Notes: generated by a model from the letters alone, not told the origin. 17,420 bases of DNA from Ruminococcus sp. (GCF_024684275.1 NZ_JAIKXF010000054.1:1-17420); one strand, 5' to 3'; counted from the first letter of the stretch, positions 1-9,151 are shown. Translations and numbers: made by a program.

Positions 1-15
1 TGTCAATGTTTTTTC

Positions 16-40
16 AGGCAGATCTCTGATCTGTCTTTTC
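16..40 (+). terminator. possible rho-independent terminator at the left edge
   Basis: Nine-base arms (16-24 and 28-36, one G-U pair) enclose a three-base loop and are followed by TTTTC on the plus strand. It would end transcription of a plus-strand gene lying to the left of the window, which cannot be seen. The run of T is short, so this may be only a hairpin. Confidence 0.4.
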
Positions 41-65
41 GTCATGCCGTTTTGCTGTAAGTATT

Positions 66-110
66 AGCAGGAGTTTGTTCGCTTACATACAAACATACTC
101 CTGCTTCTTT
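66..110 (+). terminator. hairpin terminator between an outside gene and the DUF262 gene
   Basis: Perfect nine-base arms, AGCAGGAGT (66-74) and ACTCCTGCT (97-105), are followed by TCTTT. An additional inner pairing TTTGT/ACAAA lengthens the stem. The T-tract lies on the plus-strand side, so it best terminates rightward transcription. It may also help insulate the leftward DUF262 gene ending at 182. Bases 111-181 show no gene or clear signal. Confidence 0.55.
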
Positions 111-181
111 ATCGTTTTCAGTTAGCTTAATGACATTACCCGTATGGGGAGGCCGTTTACTTTATCTCGTTAAAAGTCAAT

Positions 182-3100
182 TTAAGCTTTTGCGGATTTA
201 TCTAGTGATAGCTTGTTTTTCAAATCTCTTTCGAAGTTCTGAATTTCCTCGATGCACTCATCGAGCTTTTCAAATATCTGTTCCTTAGAGAGGTCGTCTG
301 ATATACAAACAGTTTTCGTTCTGAACGGTAGTCTCCATTGCCAGTTTTTCTTTCCCTTTTTGGCTTTGTAGAATTCATTTATTCTCTCACAAATATCTAG
401 GAATTCGGGATTTGCGTTGCGTGAACTAAGGGCAAACTGCATGTAGACACCATTTCCTGCACGGTTGACAATCTCATAGAAATAATGATTGTCTGTATTC
501 CAACCACTCGGAGCATTCGGTAAATCTGGTAGTAGTTCTGTCATGGCATCTGTTGTGAATCGTGTAAATGTTCTATTGCTCTTGGCAGGGTTTTCGTTTA
601 CAGCAGGATGTTCTATAGTCCATTGTCTCAGTATCGAAGCTCGGTTTTGTAGTCTTATTTTCTCCTCATCATCCTCCTGTAAGTATGGTAACAAAGCAGA
701 ACAAATCTTATCACTCCACTCAGCATGGAAATTAGCCATACGTTCCCAATCATTTTCGTTTGTTATGCTTATATCTCTTGAGTAATATGAAATCCATGAT
801 GCCTTATTATCGTCAGCTCGTTCCCATGTAAGAGCGACACCAAGCTCAGATTCGACTTCATATTTATGACTGTAAAGTACATCAAAAATCTCTTTATTCT
901 GCTTTACATCGCTTTTACTAATAACAAAATCGATACGAGCGAAATCGTAATTTGCAACACAGTCAATACGAAGTCCGCTTATCCCTACTCCACCTGAAAG
1001 AGTGTTTGATGTAGTAGGATTAGAATTATTGAAGCTGCCGCGTAACTGATGTTTCTGCTGTATTATCGGAATTGCATATGTCCAGTATTTTTTACGCAAC
1101 TGATGCCTTCCTTCTTCAGCGGCTTTCTCATTTTCTTCATCTTTAAGATAGAATACAAGATCCATAGGATCTGCATCATAAAGCACAAATAACCTGCGTA
1201 GTATAGACATTTTCAGAGATGTACTTGTGTTTCTCTCTACAAAAATGCTATCATCGATTTTTATAGCACTACGTAGGTCGTTTTCTGTGCTGCTAACATA
1301 TTTGAATAAGTCTGTGCTTGAATTGGAACTATATGCCAATCCAGATAGAATGCTCTTATCCTTCTGATGTAAGAATTTGACAATATGCTCAAACATATCT
1401 GCCCAACTTGAAACAGGTTGCTCAGTATTTTGATAACTGTATTTTGCAATATCTCTTCCGGTAAGCTCGAAGTTTTCATCATCCAGTGTACAGGAATCAA
1501 ATTCTTTTTCAGCAGGTACGAAATCCGTCTGTGGTAATGCCCATATTTTGGTTGAGAGAGCAATCATCTCAGTATTACGTTCTTCTAACTCAGCCAATCC
1601 CCAACAATCCTTATTGGCTATTTTTTGATTCATTTTCAGTCCGCTGGCTTTATATCCGCCTTCTTCAGAATCACGTTTTTCTATAAATGACTTGTTGCTG
1701 AGGTTGGGGTTATATCCTGTTAAAGTCAAATTAGCTAGACGGTGCAGCCAGGTTGAGTGTATATCTGCTGCATTTACGCCAAGCGATTCTACCCAAGCAG
1801 GAGTAAGATGCTGAGGCATGATATGTTCAATGGTGTAAATATTATTATCCAGATGCGTGTAAACGTCTTTTGTTTCAATTGTTCCGTAATTCTCAAAGCG
1901 CTCGAATAAGTAAGCTTTGTATTTGCCTCGCATCTGATATATCTGCTTTGTAGCTAATGCTGCAGTAAATTCCTCATCAGACGGGAAACGTCCACTTTCC
2001 TTCTTGGAAAGAAGCGCATAGATAAACTTCTTAACGTAATTATCCGCCGTATTATCATAGCGCAGTATTTCTTTGTTCAAATTCAGGAATATCTTGTTGA
2101 GTGCGTTTGTAGGTACATCACAGATGTTTCGGCGGAATAGGTAGTTTTCGGTTATTAAGAATATTTCCAGAACATCATCAACTGACAGTTTGCCGTCCTG
2201 ATTCAACCTAAGCACTTCTAAAAGGAACGGCCGTGTAACTATGATTTCTAACCGCATCATTCGATACAAGCAGTCATCAAGCCTCTGATTTTTCAATCCG
2301 CTTTTACAAGAAAGAAGTTTCTCATAGAAGCGAGCATATCGCCGCAAATCCTCTAATAGCGATTCAATGGGGATTTGAATACTCTCTGCGTAAGCCTTGA
2401 ACACACGGTAAACATTGTTGATTGTTGGCGTTACCTTTTGCTTCACGCTCAAATAGTCCCTAATAAAGCCACTAACGTCATTATTGGTACATTTTTCAAT
2501 GATAGTCCAATATGAATCATAAAGCTTAGTCTGATTTTGCGGTGGTTGTCCCATCAGAATATAGTTGCGGATCTTATCGCCTTCAGTCAAGGCCAAACCT
2601 GTGGAATTCAGGCTTTCAAAAATCAACTGTGCATTATCATCAGGATCAAGCGTAATACTGATTATTTCCAGCTTACCAATCGCACTATACAGATCATCAA
2701 CTGATACTTCTTTCTTCAATAAGCAATCACAGAAAAAATGATAGTTAAGCGTAAGATTTGAAGCGGGATTATAATCCTCCTCTTCTCCAAATAGTTTGAG
2801 CAAAGCTTCACGGTCACTCTTTACAGGGCGTAGTTTGATTTTGTCATCTTCTTTCGCCCATGGAGAAATTATAAATCGCTGGTTTATTTCTTCTCCAATA
2901 TTACCCTCATTGGATGAAAGAAGTCCCTTTTTTGTCAAATTGCGAATAGCAAGAAGCAAAAGCGTAATCGTTGTCAGTCGCTGTTGTCCATCGATTATAT
3001 GAAATTCGATTTTATTTCCATTAGGAACTACCTGAGATGTTATACTACCAAAGAAATGCGTATTACGATTATCAATTACAATCTTCTTTAGATCCTCGTA

Positions 3101-3214
3101 AAGCTGTCGACAGTTATCATATTTCCAGTCATACTTCCTTTGATAAACAGGAATGATGTAGCGATTATTTGCTCCTTCCATGAAGTTAAGTAATTTTGCT
3201 TCTGAGCCTTTCAT
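182..3214 (-). CDS. DUF262/DUF1524 GmrSD-like nuclease with a C-terminal DUF4268-like domain
   Basis: This 1010-aa protein belongs to the DUF262-DUF1524 group, which includes the modification-dependent (type IV) GmrSD enzymes. The DUF262 part shows QRKYDW (25-30), the nucleotide-binding signature DGQQR (75-79) and FESLNSTGLAL with a following GDKIRN (199-217). The DUF1524 HNH-type nuclease part shows EHIMPQ (463-468), HRLANLTL (491-498) and N502/N507. Residues about 570-650 carry the FELTGRDIAKYSY...SSW region often seen in long members. Residues about 750-850 (NKEIFDVLYSHK, WERADD) resemble DUF4268. The start has an upstream G-rich ribosome site (AGGGGGGAAAG) and lies 43 bp after hsdR, so it is probably the last gene of the hsdR operon. 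GmrSD cuts glucosylated phage DNA. What this longer protein senses is not known, but a backup for restriction against modified phage DNA is a reasonable inference. Confidence 0.85.
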   Translation of the reverse strand: MKGSEAKLLNFMEGANNRYIIPVYQRKYDWKYDNCRQLYEDLKKIVIDNRNTHFFGSITSQVVPNGNKIEFHIIDGQQRLTTITLLLLAIRNLTKKGLLSSNEGNIGEEINQRFIISPWAKEDDKIKLRPVKSDREALLKLFGEEEDYNPASNLTLNYHFFCDCLLKKEVSVDDLYSAIGKLEIISITLDPDDNAQLIFESLNSTGLALTEGDKIRNYILMGQPPQNQTKLYDSYWTIIEKCTNNDVSGFIRDYLSVKQKVTPTINNVYRVFKAYAESIQIPIESLLEDLRRYARFYEKLLSCKSGLKNQRLDDCLYRMMRLEIIVTRPFLLEVLRLNQDGKLSVDDVLEIFLITENYLFRRNICDVPTNALNKIFLNLNKEILRYDNTADNYVKKFIYALLSKKESGRFPSDEEFTAALATKQIYQMRGKYKAYLFERFENYGTIETKDVYTHLDNNIYTIEHIMPQHLTPAWVESLGVNAADIHSTWLHRLANLTLTGYNPNLSNKSFIEKRDSEEGGYKASGLKMNQKIANKDCWGLAELEERNTEMIALSTKIWALPQTDFVPAEKEFDSCTLDDENFELTGRDIAKYSYQNTEQPVSSWADMFEHIVKFLHQKDKSILSGLAYSSNSSTDLFKYVSSTENDLRSAIKIDDSIFVERNTSTSLKMSILRRLFVLYDADPMDLVFYLKDEENEKAAEEGRHQLRKKYWTYAIPIIQQKHQLRGSFNNSNPTTSNTLSGGVGISGLRIDCVANYDFARIDFVISKSDVKQNKEIFDVLYSHKYEVESELGVALTWERADDNKASWISYYSRDISITNENDWERMANFHAEWSDKICSALLPYLQEDDEEKIRLQNRASILRQWTIEHPAVNENPAKSNRTFTRFTTDAMTELLPDLPNAPSGWNTDNHYFYEIVNRAGNGVYMQFALSSRNANPEFLDICERINEFYKAKKGKKNWQWRLPFRTKTVCISDDLSKEQIFEKLDECIEEIQNFERDLKNKLSLDKSAKA

Positions 3215-3257
3215 TTGACTTTCCCCCCTATGTCAAAAGATATCGTTTGTTCAATGA

Positions 3258-6200
3258 TTATCTCATATCGTTATTATCTGCCCAAAGCTCACATTGCATC
3301 ATAACCGTCTGTACAGCATCCTCCATTCCTTCTGGCGGATACTTATGCTGTTTCAGTAGTTTCTTTATCATCATACGCATGCGTGCTCGGGCAGAATCCT
3401 TTTTCTGCCAGTCTATTGTCCTGTTTTTACGCAGAGTTTCTGTCAATTCTTTAGTTATAGCTATAAGCTCGGCATTTTCGTAGAAGTCCTTTACCGCCTC
3501 AGGCTTTGTAAGGGCATCATAAAACGCAAGTTCATCAGCTGTAAGTCCGAGGTCCTGACCTGCTTTACTTGCGGCCGATATCTCTTTAGCAAGCTTCATA
3601 AGCTCCTGTATGACCTGTTCATTAGTCAGCATTCCGTTAAGATAGGCATTCATTGCACGTTGTATTATCTCAGAGAACTTTTCAGACTTAACTACATTGG
3701 TTCTACGGTATACCTTAATTTGCTCTGCTATCAACTTCTTTAAGAGTTCTACTGCAAGATTCTTTTCCTTCATCTTAGCTACTTCATCAAGAAACTTGGG
3801 ATCAAACAGTGAAAACTCTTCATGTATATCAGAGAATAAGTTAATAACGCCATCACTTTTGATGCTGTGCTTCAAGAGTTCGTTTATCCGAGCATTCATC
3901 TCAGGGAGTGACAATTTCTTATCTCCGCCTTGATTTGATAGCCTAAGTACCAGAACTCTCACTGATTCGAAAAACTGCGCTTCGATTCTCAAAGACTCTT
4001 CAACAAGAGATGAACATAGTGAAAGTGCCTGATGCAGCATAAGAGCTTCCTTCACAAATTCTTCCCTGTCTTCCTGTCTGCTCGGAGCAATTATATAGTT
4101 TACTCCACCGCTTATGGTCTTTGCACGTTCTAAGTCAGTACCATCCATAAAGCGCTGATAATCGTATTCATAGAAGAAGTCGCGACAAATCTGCAATTTT
4201 TCAAGGAACTTAGGATACGCAACTTTACTGATGTCCGTATCACCGTAGTTTTTCTTATCACGAACAGTATAGTCGTTCATGGCTCTTTTCAAAGCAGAAG
4301 CTATACCAACATAGTCAACTACGAGTCCGCCTTCTTTATCTCGGAATACTCTATTAACACGAGCAATAGCCTGCATAAGGTTATGACCGTTCATTGGCTT
4401 GTATACGTACATTGTAGCAAGTGAAGGAACATCAAAACCTGTCAGCCACATATCAACAACAATCGCTATTTTAAGCGGACTGCTATTATCTTTGAACTGT
4501 ACAGCAAGCTCATTCTTATGCGCTTTATTGCCTATTATCTCACGCCACTCTTCAGGATCCTTATTGCTTGAAGTCATAACTACTGCAACTTTACCTTCAT
4601 CCTTCCACTGAGGACGTAATTCATGTATTTTATGATATATCTTCAATGCAATATCTCTTGAATAGGCAACTATCATCGCCTTACCTGTAAGAAGCTCTGC
4701 ACGGTTATTCTCATAATGGTCGATAATGTCGGTAACAAGGCTATTTATAGTTGAATCATTACCGAGAATTGCTTCCATGCGACCAAGTTCACGCTTACTC
4801 TGTTCAATAACACCTGCATCAGCCTGAGTAGCCATGATATCATATTCCTGATCAATAAGCTTTATAATCTCTTGATCAAGATGAAGCTTTACAACGCGGC
4901 TTTCGTAGTATACCGGACGGGTTGCCCCGTCCTCAACAGCCTGCGTCATATCATAAATATCAATATAATCACCGAAAACCTCACGGGTATTTCTATCCTC
5001 TGTGGCGATAGGAGTACCTGTAAAGCCTATATATGTAGCATTAGGTAAGCTATTACGGATAACTCTTGCTGTACCAACAACAATTTTTGCAACTTCCTCG
5101 CCCTGTTCATTGGTAGTCATCTTAACTCTTTCGGATAATCCATACTGACCGCGGTGAGCCTCGTCTGCCATAACAACGATGTTTCTGCGCTCAGAAAGGC
5201 AGTCAAACGACTCCTCAAACTTCTGCATGGTCGTGAAGATAATACCGTTAGCCTTACGACCACCAAGCCATGTTTTCAGATGTTCACGGCTCTCAGCATG
5301 TACCGGTTCCTGTCGCAGGAAGTCTTTACATTTTGCAAATTGGCCGTATAGCTGATCATCTAGATCATTTCTGTCAGTAAGCACAACTATTGTCGGAGAT
5401 TCAAGCGCAACCTGGAGCAGGTGTGAATAGAATACCATTGACAGGGACTTTCCTGAACCTTGAGTATGCCAGAATACACCGCCCTTACCGTCAGTAACAG
5501 CAGCTCGCTTAGTTGACTCAATGGCCTTACGAACGGCGAAATACTGATGATAACCTGCAAGTATCTTCAATTCTTTCTTACCGTCATTAGAGAAACAAAT
5601 GAAGTTCTTTATAATATCAAGAAGCCTGTCCTTCTGGAAGATGCCCTCAAAGAAAGTATCAAACTGAGCAAACTGCGTGTTCTCGTAGCTGCCGTCTGTA
5701 GTTTTCCATTCCATGAAGCGATCTTCACCTGAAGTGATGGTACCTGCCTTAGAAACAAGCTGATCGCTCATGACAAGTATAGCGTTGTAAATAAACATGG
5801 ACGGTATCTCATGCATATAGTTGCGCAACTGCAGATATGCTTCTGAGGCATCGGTTTCTTCTCTGGACGGGGACTTCAGCTCCACAAGAACTATCGGTAG
5901 GCCGTTCAGGAATAGAATAACATCAGGACGTTTATTGCTGTTCTCAATAAAAGTCCACTGATTAGCGACGATAAAGGAGTTATTGTCTGTATTCTGATAA
6001 TCCACAATATAGATTATCATGGAGCGTTCCTCGCCCTTTTCAGTATAACGGACAGGAACACCATTCTGGAGATAGTCCATAAACAAAGCATTCTTCTGAA
6101 CAAGCTCGCCGTTTTCAAAATTGCGCAGCTTGAAAAGAGCGTCCTGTATAGCGTCATAAGGAGCTCCTTTGTTTATCCTGCGGAGGCTTTCTTCCAGTAC

Positions 6201-6323
6201 ATCGTCATACAGTGGCGAAGTGAAGTCACGCTCTGTATCAGGACCATATACATAGTCATAGTTCAATTCGTTCTTAAAGAGGTCTATGACGGCGTTTTCA
6301 TAATCGGCTTCGGTGTATGACAT
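3258..6323 (-). CDS. hsdR: type I restriction enzyme, motor/nuclease subunit HsdR
   Basis: The 1021-aa product is a full-length HsdR. With HsdM2S it translocates DNA using ATP and cuts unmethylated DNA far from the recognition site. The N-terminal PD-(D/E)XK nuclease is visible as D134 and E148-L-K150. The SF2 motor shows Walker A HTQGSGKS (286-293), DEAH (387-390), GFTGTP (433-438), the VDMWLTGFDVPSL motif (623-635) and QAIARVNR (651-658). No key residue is missing. A strong AAAGGAG site precedes the ATG, and only four bases separate it from the end of the 447-aa gene upstream, so the two are probably translationally coupled. In the present arrangement hsdR is separated from hsdM/hsdS by an oppositely oriented 4-kb block. 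It needs read-through from the hsdM promoter or an internal promoter I could not identify. Confidence 0.96.
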   Translation of the reverse strand: MSYTEADYENAVIDLFKNELNYDYVYGPDTERDFTSPLYDDVLEESLRRINKGAPYDAIQDALFKLRNFENGELVQKNALFMDYLQNGVPVRYTEKGEERSMIIYIVDYQNTDNNSFIVANQWTFIENSNKRPDVILFLNGLPIVLVELKSPSREETDASEAYLQLRNYMHEIPSMFIYNAILVMSDQLVSKAGTITSGEDRFMEWKTTDGSYENTQFAQFDTFFEGIFQKDRLLDIIKNFICFSNDGKKELKILAGYHQYFAVRKAIESTKRAAVTDGKGGVFWHTQGSGKSLSMVFYSHLLQVALESPTIVVLTDRNDLDDQLYGQFAKCKDFLRQEPVHAESREHLKTWLGGRKANGIIFTTMQKFEESFDCLSERRNIVVMADEAHRGQYGLSERVKMTTNEQGEEVAKIVVGTARVIRNSLPNATYIGFTGTPIATEDRNTREVFGDYIDIYDMTQAVEDGATRPVYYESRVVKLHLDQEIIKLIDQEYDIMATQADAGVIEQSKRELGRMEAILGNDSTINSLVTDIIDHYENNRAELLTGKAMIVAYSRDIALKIYHKIHELRPQWKDEGKVAVVMTSSNKDPEEWREIIGNKAHKNELAVQFKDNSSPLKIAIVVDMWLTGFDVPSLATMYVYKPMNGHNLMQAIARVNRVFRDKEGGLVVDYVGIASALKRAMNDYTVRDKKNYGDTDISKVAYPKFLEKLQICRDFFYEYDYQRFMDGTDLERAKTISGGVNYIIAPSRQEDREEFVKEALMLHQALSLCSSLVEESLRIEAQFFESVRVLVLRLSNQGGDKKLSLPEMNARINELLKHSIKSDGVINLFSDIHEEFSLFDPKFLDEVAKMKEKNLAVELLKKLIAEQIKVYRRTNVVKSEKFSEIIQRAMNAYLNGMLTNEQVIQELMKLAKEISAASKAGQDLGLTADELAFYDALTKPEAVKDFYENAELIAITKELTETLRKNRTIDWQKKDSARARMRMMIKKLLKQHKYPPEGMEDAVQTVMMQCELWADNNDMR

Positions 6324-6327
6324 ATAA

Positions 6328-7671
6328 TCAACTCCTTTGAGAAATCAACCAAAAGGCTATCTCAACTTGTAAATGCAAATACCAATCGTTCAGATGATAA
6401 TCAAATTTTACTACATTATCAAAATACGGCTCTATAATCTTTAACTGTATTCTTGCCCATTCAGAATTTGTTGTTGTGTATTGGTGATCTATTTCTCTTG
6501 ATATATCCATTAATTCTTCATCGTCAGCACCATTCATACGGGCGTTTGAAATTATATTTAACAGATTATCTATACGATCATTGCTGAAAGGTTCTCCACC
6601 GCTTTCAGCAAGTTTGATTGCTTCATCAAATGATAATCTCCAAAAATCTTCTTGCAGATAGCCTAACTTTTCAAGTGCATAGCCACTTTTTACAAACCTT
6701 GTATCGTATGATATAGGTTCTTCCTCAAAGTAGTAGTCAATACCCATTTGCTGTAAATGCTGATGAATAGTAGATATTCCTGTTTTGAGGGCTTCCTGAT
6801 ATGCAAGCAGTTTTTCTTGCATTGCATCATCTTCAAAATGCGCCTTTATAATACAAATCCATTCTTTAGTCTTATCAGCGTGATTTTCTCCACATCTCTC
6901 AGTGATAGCATTCTGAAGGCTGTTAAGATATGAAACATAATCGGTAAAGGTTTCTGGTTCGGGGATAGGCTTCTTCTTGAAATTATCAATAAGCTCCTGA
7001 TTATAATCGGTTACAGCTTTTATGATCTGATTTATATGCTGATACCTTTTCTGAACATAAGCGATAAGCTCTTTAACGTGGATAGGTACATATTTACAGA
7101 GCTTCAAATCATTACGATATACTGTAACTACAAAATCAGCATCCTGCAAATCAGGATAAACATTCGGAAAACAAACAAGCATAGAGCTTTTACCCGAAAG
7201 AATATACGGACACCATTCCGCTTGATTGCCTTGATATTCCTTATGTCGGCTTGTTTCAACAGGGTGCACTGAACATAACGAGCGTAGATATGTAAAATAC
7301 TTTTCATCATTTCCGTCATTGTTCAAACCAGCCTGATGAAAAACAGAGGTATCATTCTTATCAGCACCTTTATAAAGCGGAGCAACTTTATAGACCTTGC
7401 CTATAATAGCAATACATTCAATAAGGCTTTGGGTATAGTTGAAGAAATCACAAAGCCCGAATTGTCCCTCTATTTCGATACTATTACAGTGTTCAACTAA
7501 ATCATTGATACGGTCAAGTGTTGCACAAATGCAGTTGTAAGCCCCTGCGGTAACATCTTTTTTACTGTTCGGGAACTTAAAATCAGCAGTTTTTTCATAA
7601 GTAAAGTTATGGTGCTCATTGATTATCTCTCTCAGATTGTTGCAGAGCTGAGGATCAAGCTGTATCTTCAC
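6328..7671 (-). CDS. unrecognised 447-aa protein between the hsdS block and hsdR
   Basis: The start is GTG at 7671, preceded by AGGAGGGAG at ideal spacing; there is no better ATG. I do not recognise the family. The protein has no signal peptide or membrane segment and is mostly charged and helical in character, with many Cys and Trp in its first 160 residues. Residues 122-143 read as an aromatic/helical stretch with R130-x5-H136 followed by P137 (LRSLCSVHP). That fits the loose R-x(4-6)-H pattern of HEPN ribonucleases but does not prove it. The C-terminal half is acidic and helical. It ends four bases before hsdR and starts 16 bp from recombination site A, so it is built into the restriction operon. 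A role as an accessory or abortive-infection-type component of the locus is inference only. Confidence 0.85.
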   Translation of the reverse strand: MKIQLDPQLCNNLREIINEHHNFTYEKTADFKFPNSKKDVTAGAYNCICATLDRINDLVEHCNSIEIEGQFGLCDFFNYTQSLIECIAIIGKVYKVAPLYKGADKNDTSVFHQAGLNNDGNDEKYFTYLRSLCSVHPVETSRHKEYQGNQAEWCPYILSGKSSMLVCFPNVYPDLQDADFVVTVYRNDLKLCKYVPIHVKELIAYVQKRYQHINQIIKAVTDYNQELIDNFKKKPIPEPETFTDYVSYLNSLQNAITERCGENHADKTKEWICIIKAHFEDDAMQEKLLAYQEALKTGISTIHQHLQQMGIDYYFEEEPISYDTRFVKSGYALEKLGYLQEDFWRLSFDEAIKLAESGGEPFSNDRIDNLLNIISNARMNGADDEELMDISREIDHQYTTTNSEWARIQLKIIEPYFDNVVKFDYHLNDWYLHLQVEIAFWLISQRS

Positions 7672-7686
7672 ATTCTCCCTCCTAAC

Positions 7687-7701
7687 ATAAATGAAAATTT
7701 A
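7687..7701 (+). repeat. inversion site A (ATAAATGAAAATTTA)
   Basis: Exact 15-bp copy in plus orientation. It marks the left end of cassette a and of the whole 4-kb invertible block. Its homology with site C continues to the right with one mismatch (GAACAGCAGGCG versus GAGCAGCAGGCG). To the left lies the ribosome site and GTG of the 447-aa gene. Confidence 0.85.
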
Positions 7702-8346
7702 GAACAGCAGGCGCAGGCTCTGTTCAAGGCTTGGTTTGTTGATTTTGAGCCGTTCGGCGGTGTTATGCCCGATGATTGGCGAATAGGAACACTTTCCGAA
7801 ATCTGCGGTTACTCCAAAGATAAGGTTGATATTGATGATTTGACTTTGGATACCTATTATTCTACGGAAAATATGCAACCAAACCGTCAAGGTGCAGTAC
7901 AAGCCACCACGCTTCCAACTATCAAGCAGACTACCGCCTGCAAGAAAGGTGATGTGCTGATCTCGAATATCCGTCCGTATTTCAAGAAAATACTGTATTG
8001 TTTCTCTGATTGTGGTTGCTCAACAGACGTTCTATGCTTTGTGCCGAATAAAACTGAATATTCTGCATTTCTATACTGCGCCCTCTATGCGGATAAATTC
8101 TTTGATTATATGGTTGCAGGCTCAAAAGGAACCAAAATGCCCAGAGGTGACAAACAGCAGATAATGGCATATCCTATCTGTATTCCCTCTGCCGATTACA
8201 TCGAGAAGTTTAATCAGGCAGTTTCTCCTATGCTTGAAACGGTATATTCAAATAGGATTGAAGCCAATAACTTGGCACATCTCCGAGATACGCTCCTACC
8301 AAAGCTGATGAACGGCGAAATCGACGTGTCCGAGGTCAAGATTTAG
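7687..8346 (+). pseudogene. hsdS: silent TRD2 cassette of hsdS (cassette a), no start
   Basis: The reading frame encodes the second half of an HsdS: INENLEQQAQALF (central conserved helix), FVDFEPFGGVMPDDW, a second target-recognition domain, a second helical spacer and the family C-terminus LLPKLMNGEIDVSEVKI. It begins exactly at site A. The open frame continues 26 codons further upstream, but those are antisense to the 447-aa gene and have no ribosome site, so no protein is expected from here. It is flanked by sites A and B in inverted orientation. It is therefore a donor cassette that can be joined to a first TRD by inversion: A-D to the hsdM-linked TRD1, or A-B plus B-C to the other TRD1. 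Its TRD differs clearly from that of the 10426-11631 gene, so the DNA target should differ. It is not decayed: no stop or frameshift is present. Confidence 0.88.
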
Positions 8347-8360
8347 GCTGCTTGCAAGCA

Positions 8361-8375
8361 TAAATTTTCATTTAT
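8361..8375 (-). repeat. inversion site B (ATAAATGAAAATTTA, reverse)
   Basis: Exact 15-bp copy in minus orientation, 14 bp after the stop of cassette a. Read on the minus strand, the site continues into L-C-L-Q-A-A-stop (8343-8360), nearly the same cap as at site D. On the other side the ribosome site AGGAGG of the HNH gene starts at once. Confidence 0.85.
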
Positions 8376-8389
8376 AGGAGGAAGTAACT

Positions 8390-9151
8390 ATGGATAAAAT
8401 CATATTAACAACGCCTCAAAAAAGATGTGCCAAGATATTACTTGAATACATAGCGAAAAAGCAATTTACAATTGAATACGGCGAAATGTCTAAAATGACA
8501 GGAATTCCCGCTCACGCCCCTGGTCGTGATATAGGTGCTCAGGTTGGCGAGGTATCAAAAAGATGTTATCAATTAGGTCTTCCACTTATATCGGTTATGG
8601 TAGTATTGAAAGATACTCAAATGTGTAGCGACGGTTTTTTCAATCTGTGTAATGGACTGAATGTTCATCCAGAATTCAAGAACAATATGTCCAAGATGAT
8701 GGAAATATGCATGAATGAGGTTAAAAGCTGCGATCAGTGGGATAAACTCGCAGATGATTTAGGTATCGAAATAGAAGGAATAAGCAAAATAAAAGATAGG
8801 CTTTTAGATAATATTCAATCAGAGAAAATCGAAGGGAAACTAGTACAAATTACTTCTACAGCTTATGAACGAGATCCAGATCTACGAAAAGAGTGTATTC
8901 GTAAATATGGAACAAAGTGTCAAATCTGTGGTTTCGATGCTGCTAAAATATATGGTAAAGAATTTGCAGGTAAAATACACGTTCATCACATAGAACCACT
9001 TGGCGCAGTAAAGGAATCACACAAAGTAAATCCTGAAACTGATTTGATTCCAGTATGCCCTAATTGTCATATGATTCTTCATTCCAAAAAAGACGGTGTA
9101 TATTTGCCGGAAGAAATCATAGACATGATAAAAAAAGCGAAAAAAAATTGA
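8390..9151 (+). CDS. HNH endonuclease
   Basis: The 253-aa product ends in an HNH (McrA-like) nuclease domain of about 95 residues. A Zn site is formed by C177-x2-C180 and C223-x2-C226. The catalytic region is H197-V-H199-H200 with H227 after the second Cys pair. The preceding segment ERDPDLRKECIRKYG is typical of this group. The first ~160 residues have a helix-rich region that may be a winged-helix-like DNA or modification reader; I do not recognise it. The ATG has AGGAGGAAG eight bases upstream, adjoining site B. It lies inside the invertible block and would follow hsdS in the hsdM operon when the block is turned. HNH proteins of this kind often restrict modified DNA, so it could add a second restriction activity. 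That role is inference. Confidence 0.85.
   Translation: MDKIILTTPQKRCAKILLEYIAKKQFTIEYGEMSKMTGIPAHAPGRDIGAQVGEVSKRCYQLGLPLISVMVVLKDTQMCSDGFFNLCNGLNVHPEFKNNMSKMMEICMNEVKSCDQWDKLADDLGIEIEGISKIKDRLLDNIQSEKIEGKLVQITSTAYERDPDLRKECIRKYGTKCQICGFDAAKIYGKEFAGKIHVHHIEPLGAVKESHKVNPETDLIPVCPNCHMILHSKKDGVYLPEEIIDMIKKAKKN

Noticed and set aside
7609..7686. The 26 codons upstream of cassette a as the true start of an hsdS gene
   Set aside because: They are antisense to the 5' end of the 447-aa gene, have no ribosome site and do not resemble HsdS. Homology begins exactly at site A.
9100..9125. A promoter for the recombinase at the end of the HNH gene (TTGCCG and TAAAAA)
   Set aside because: The -35 match is poor and the spacing about 19 bp; the A-rich sequence is explained by lysine codons.
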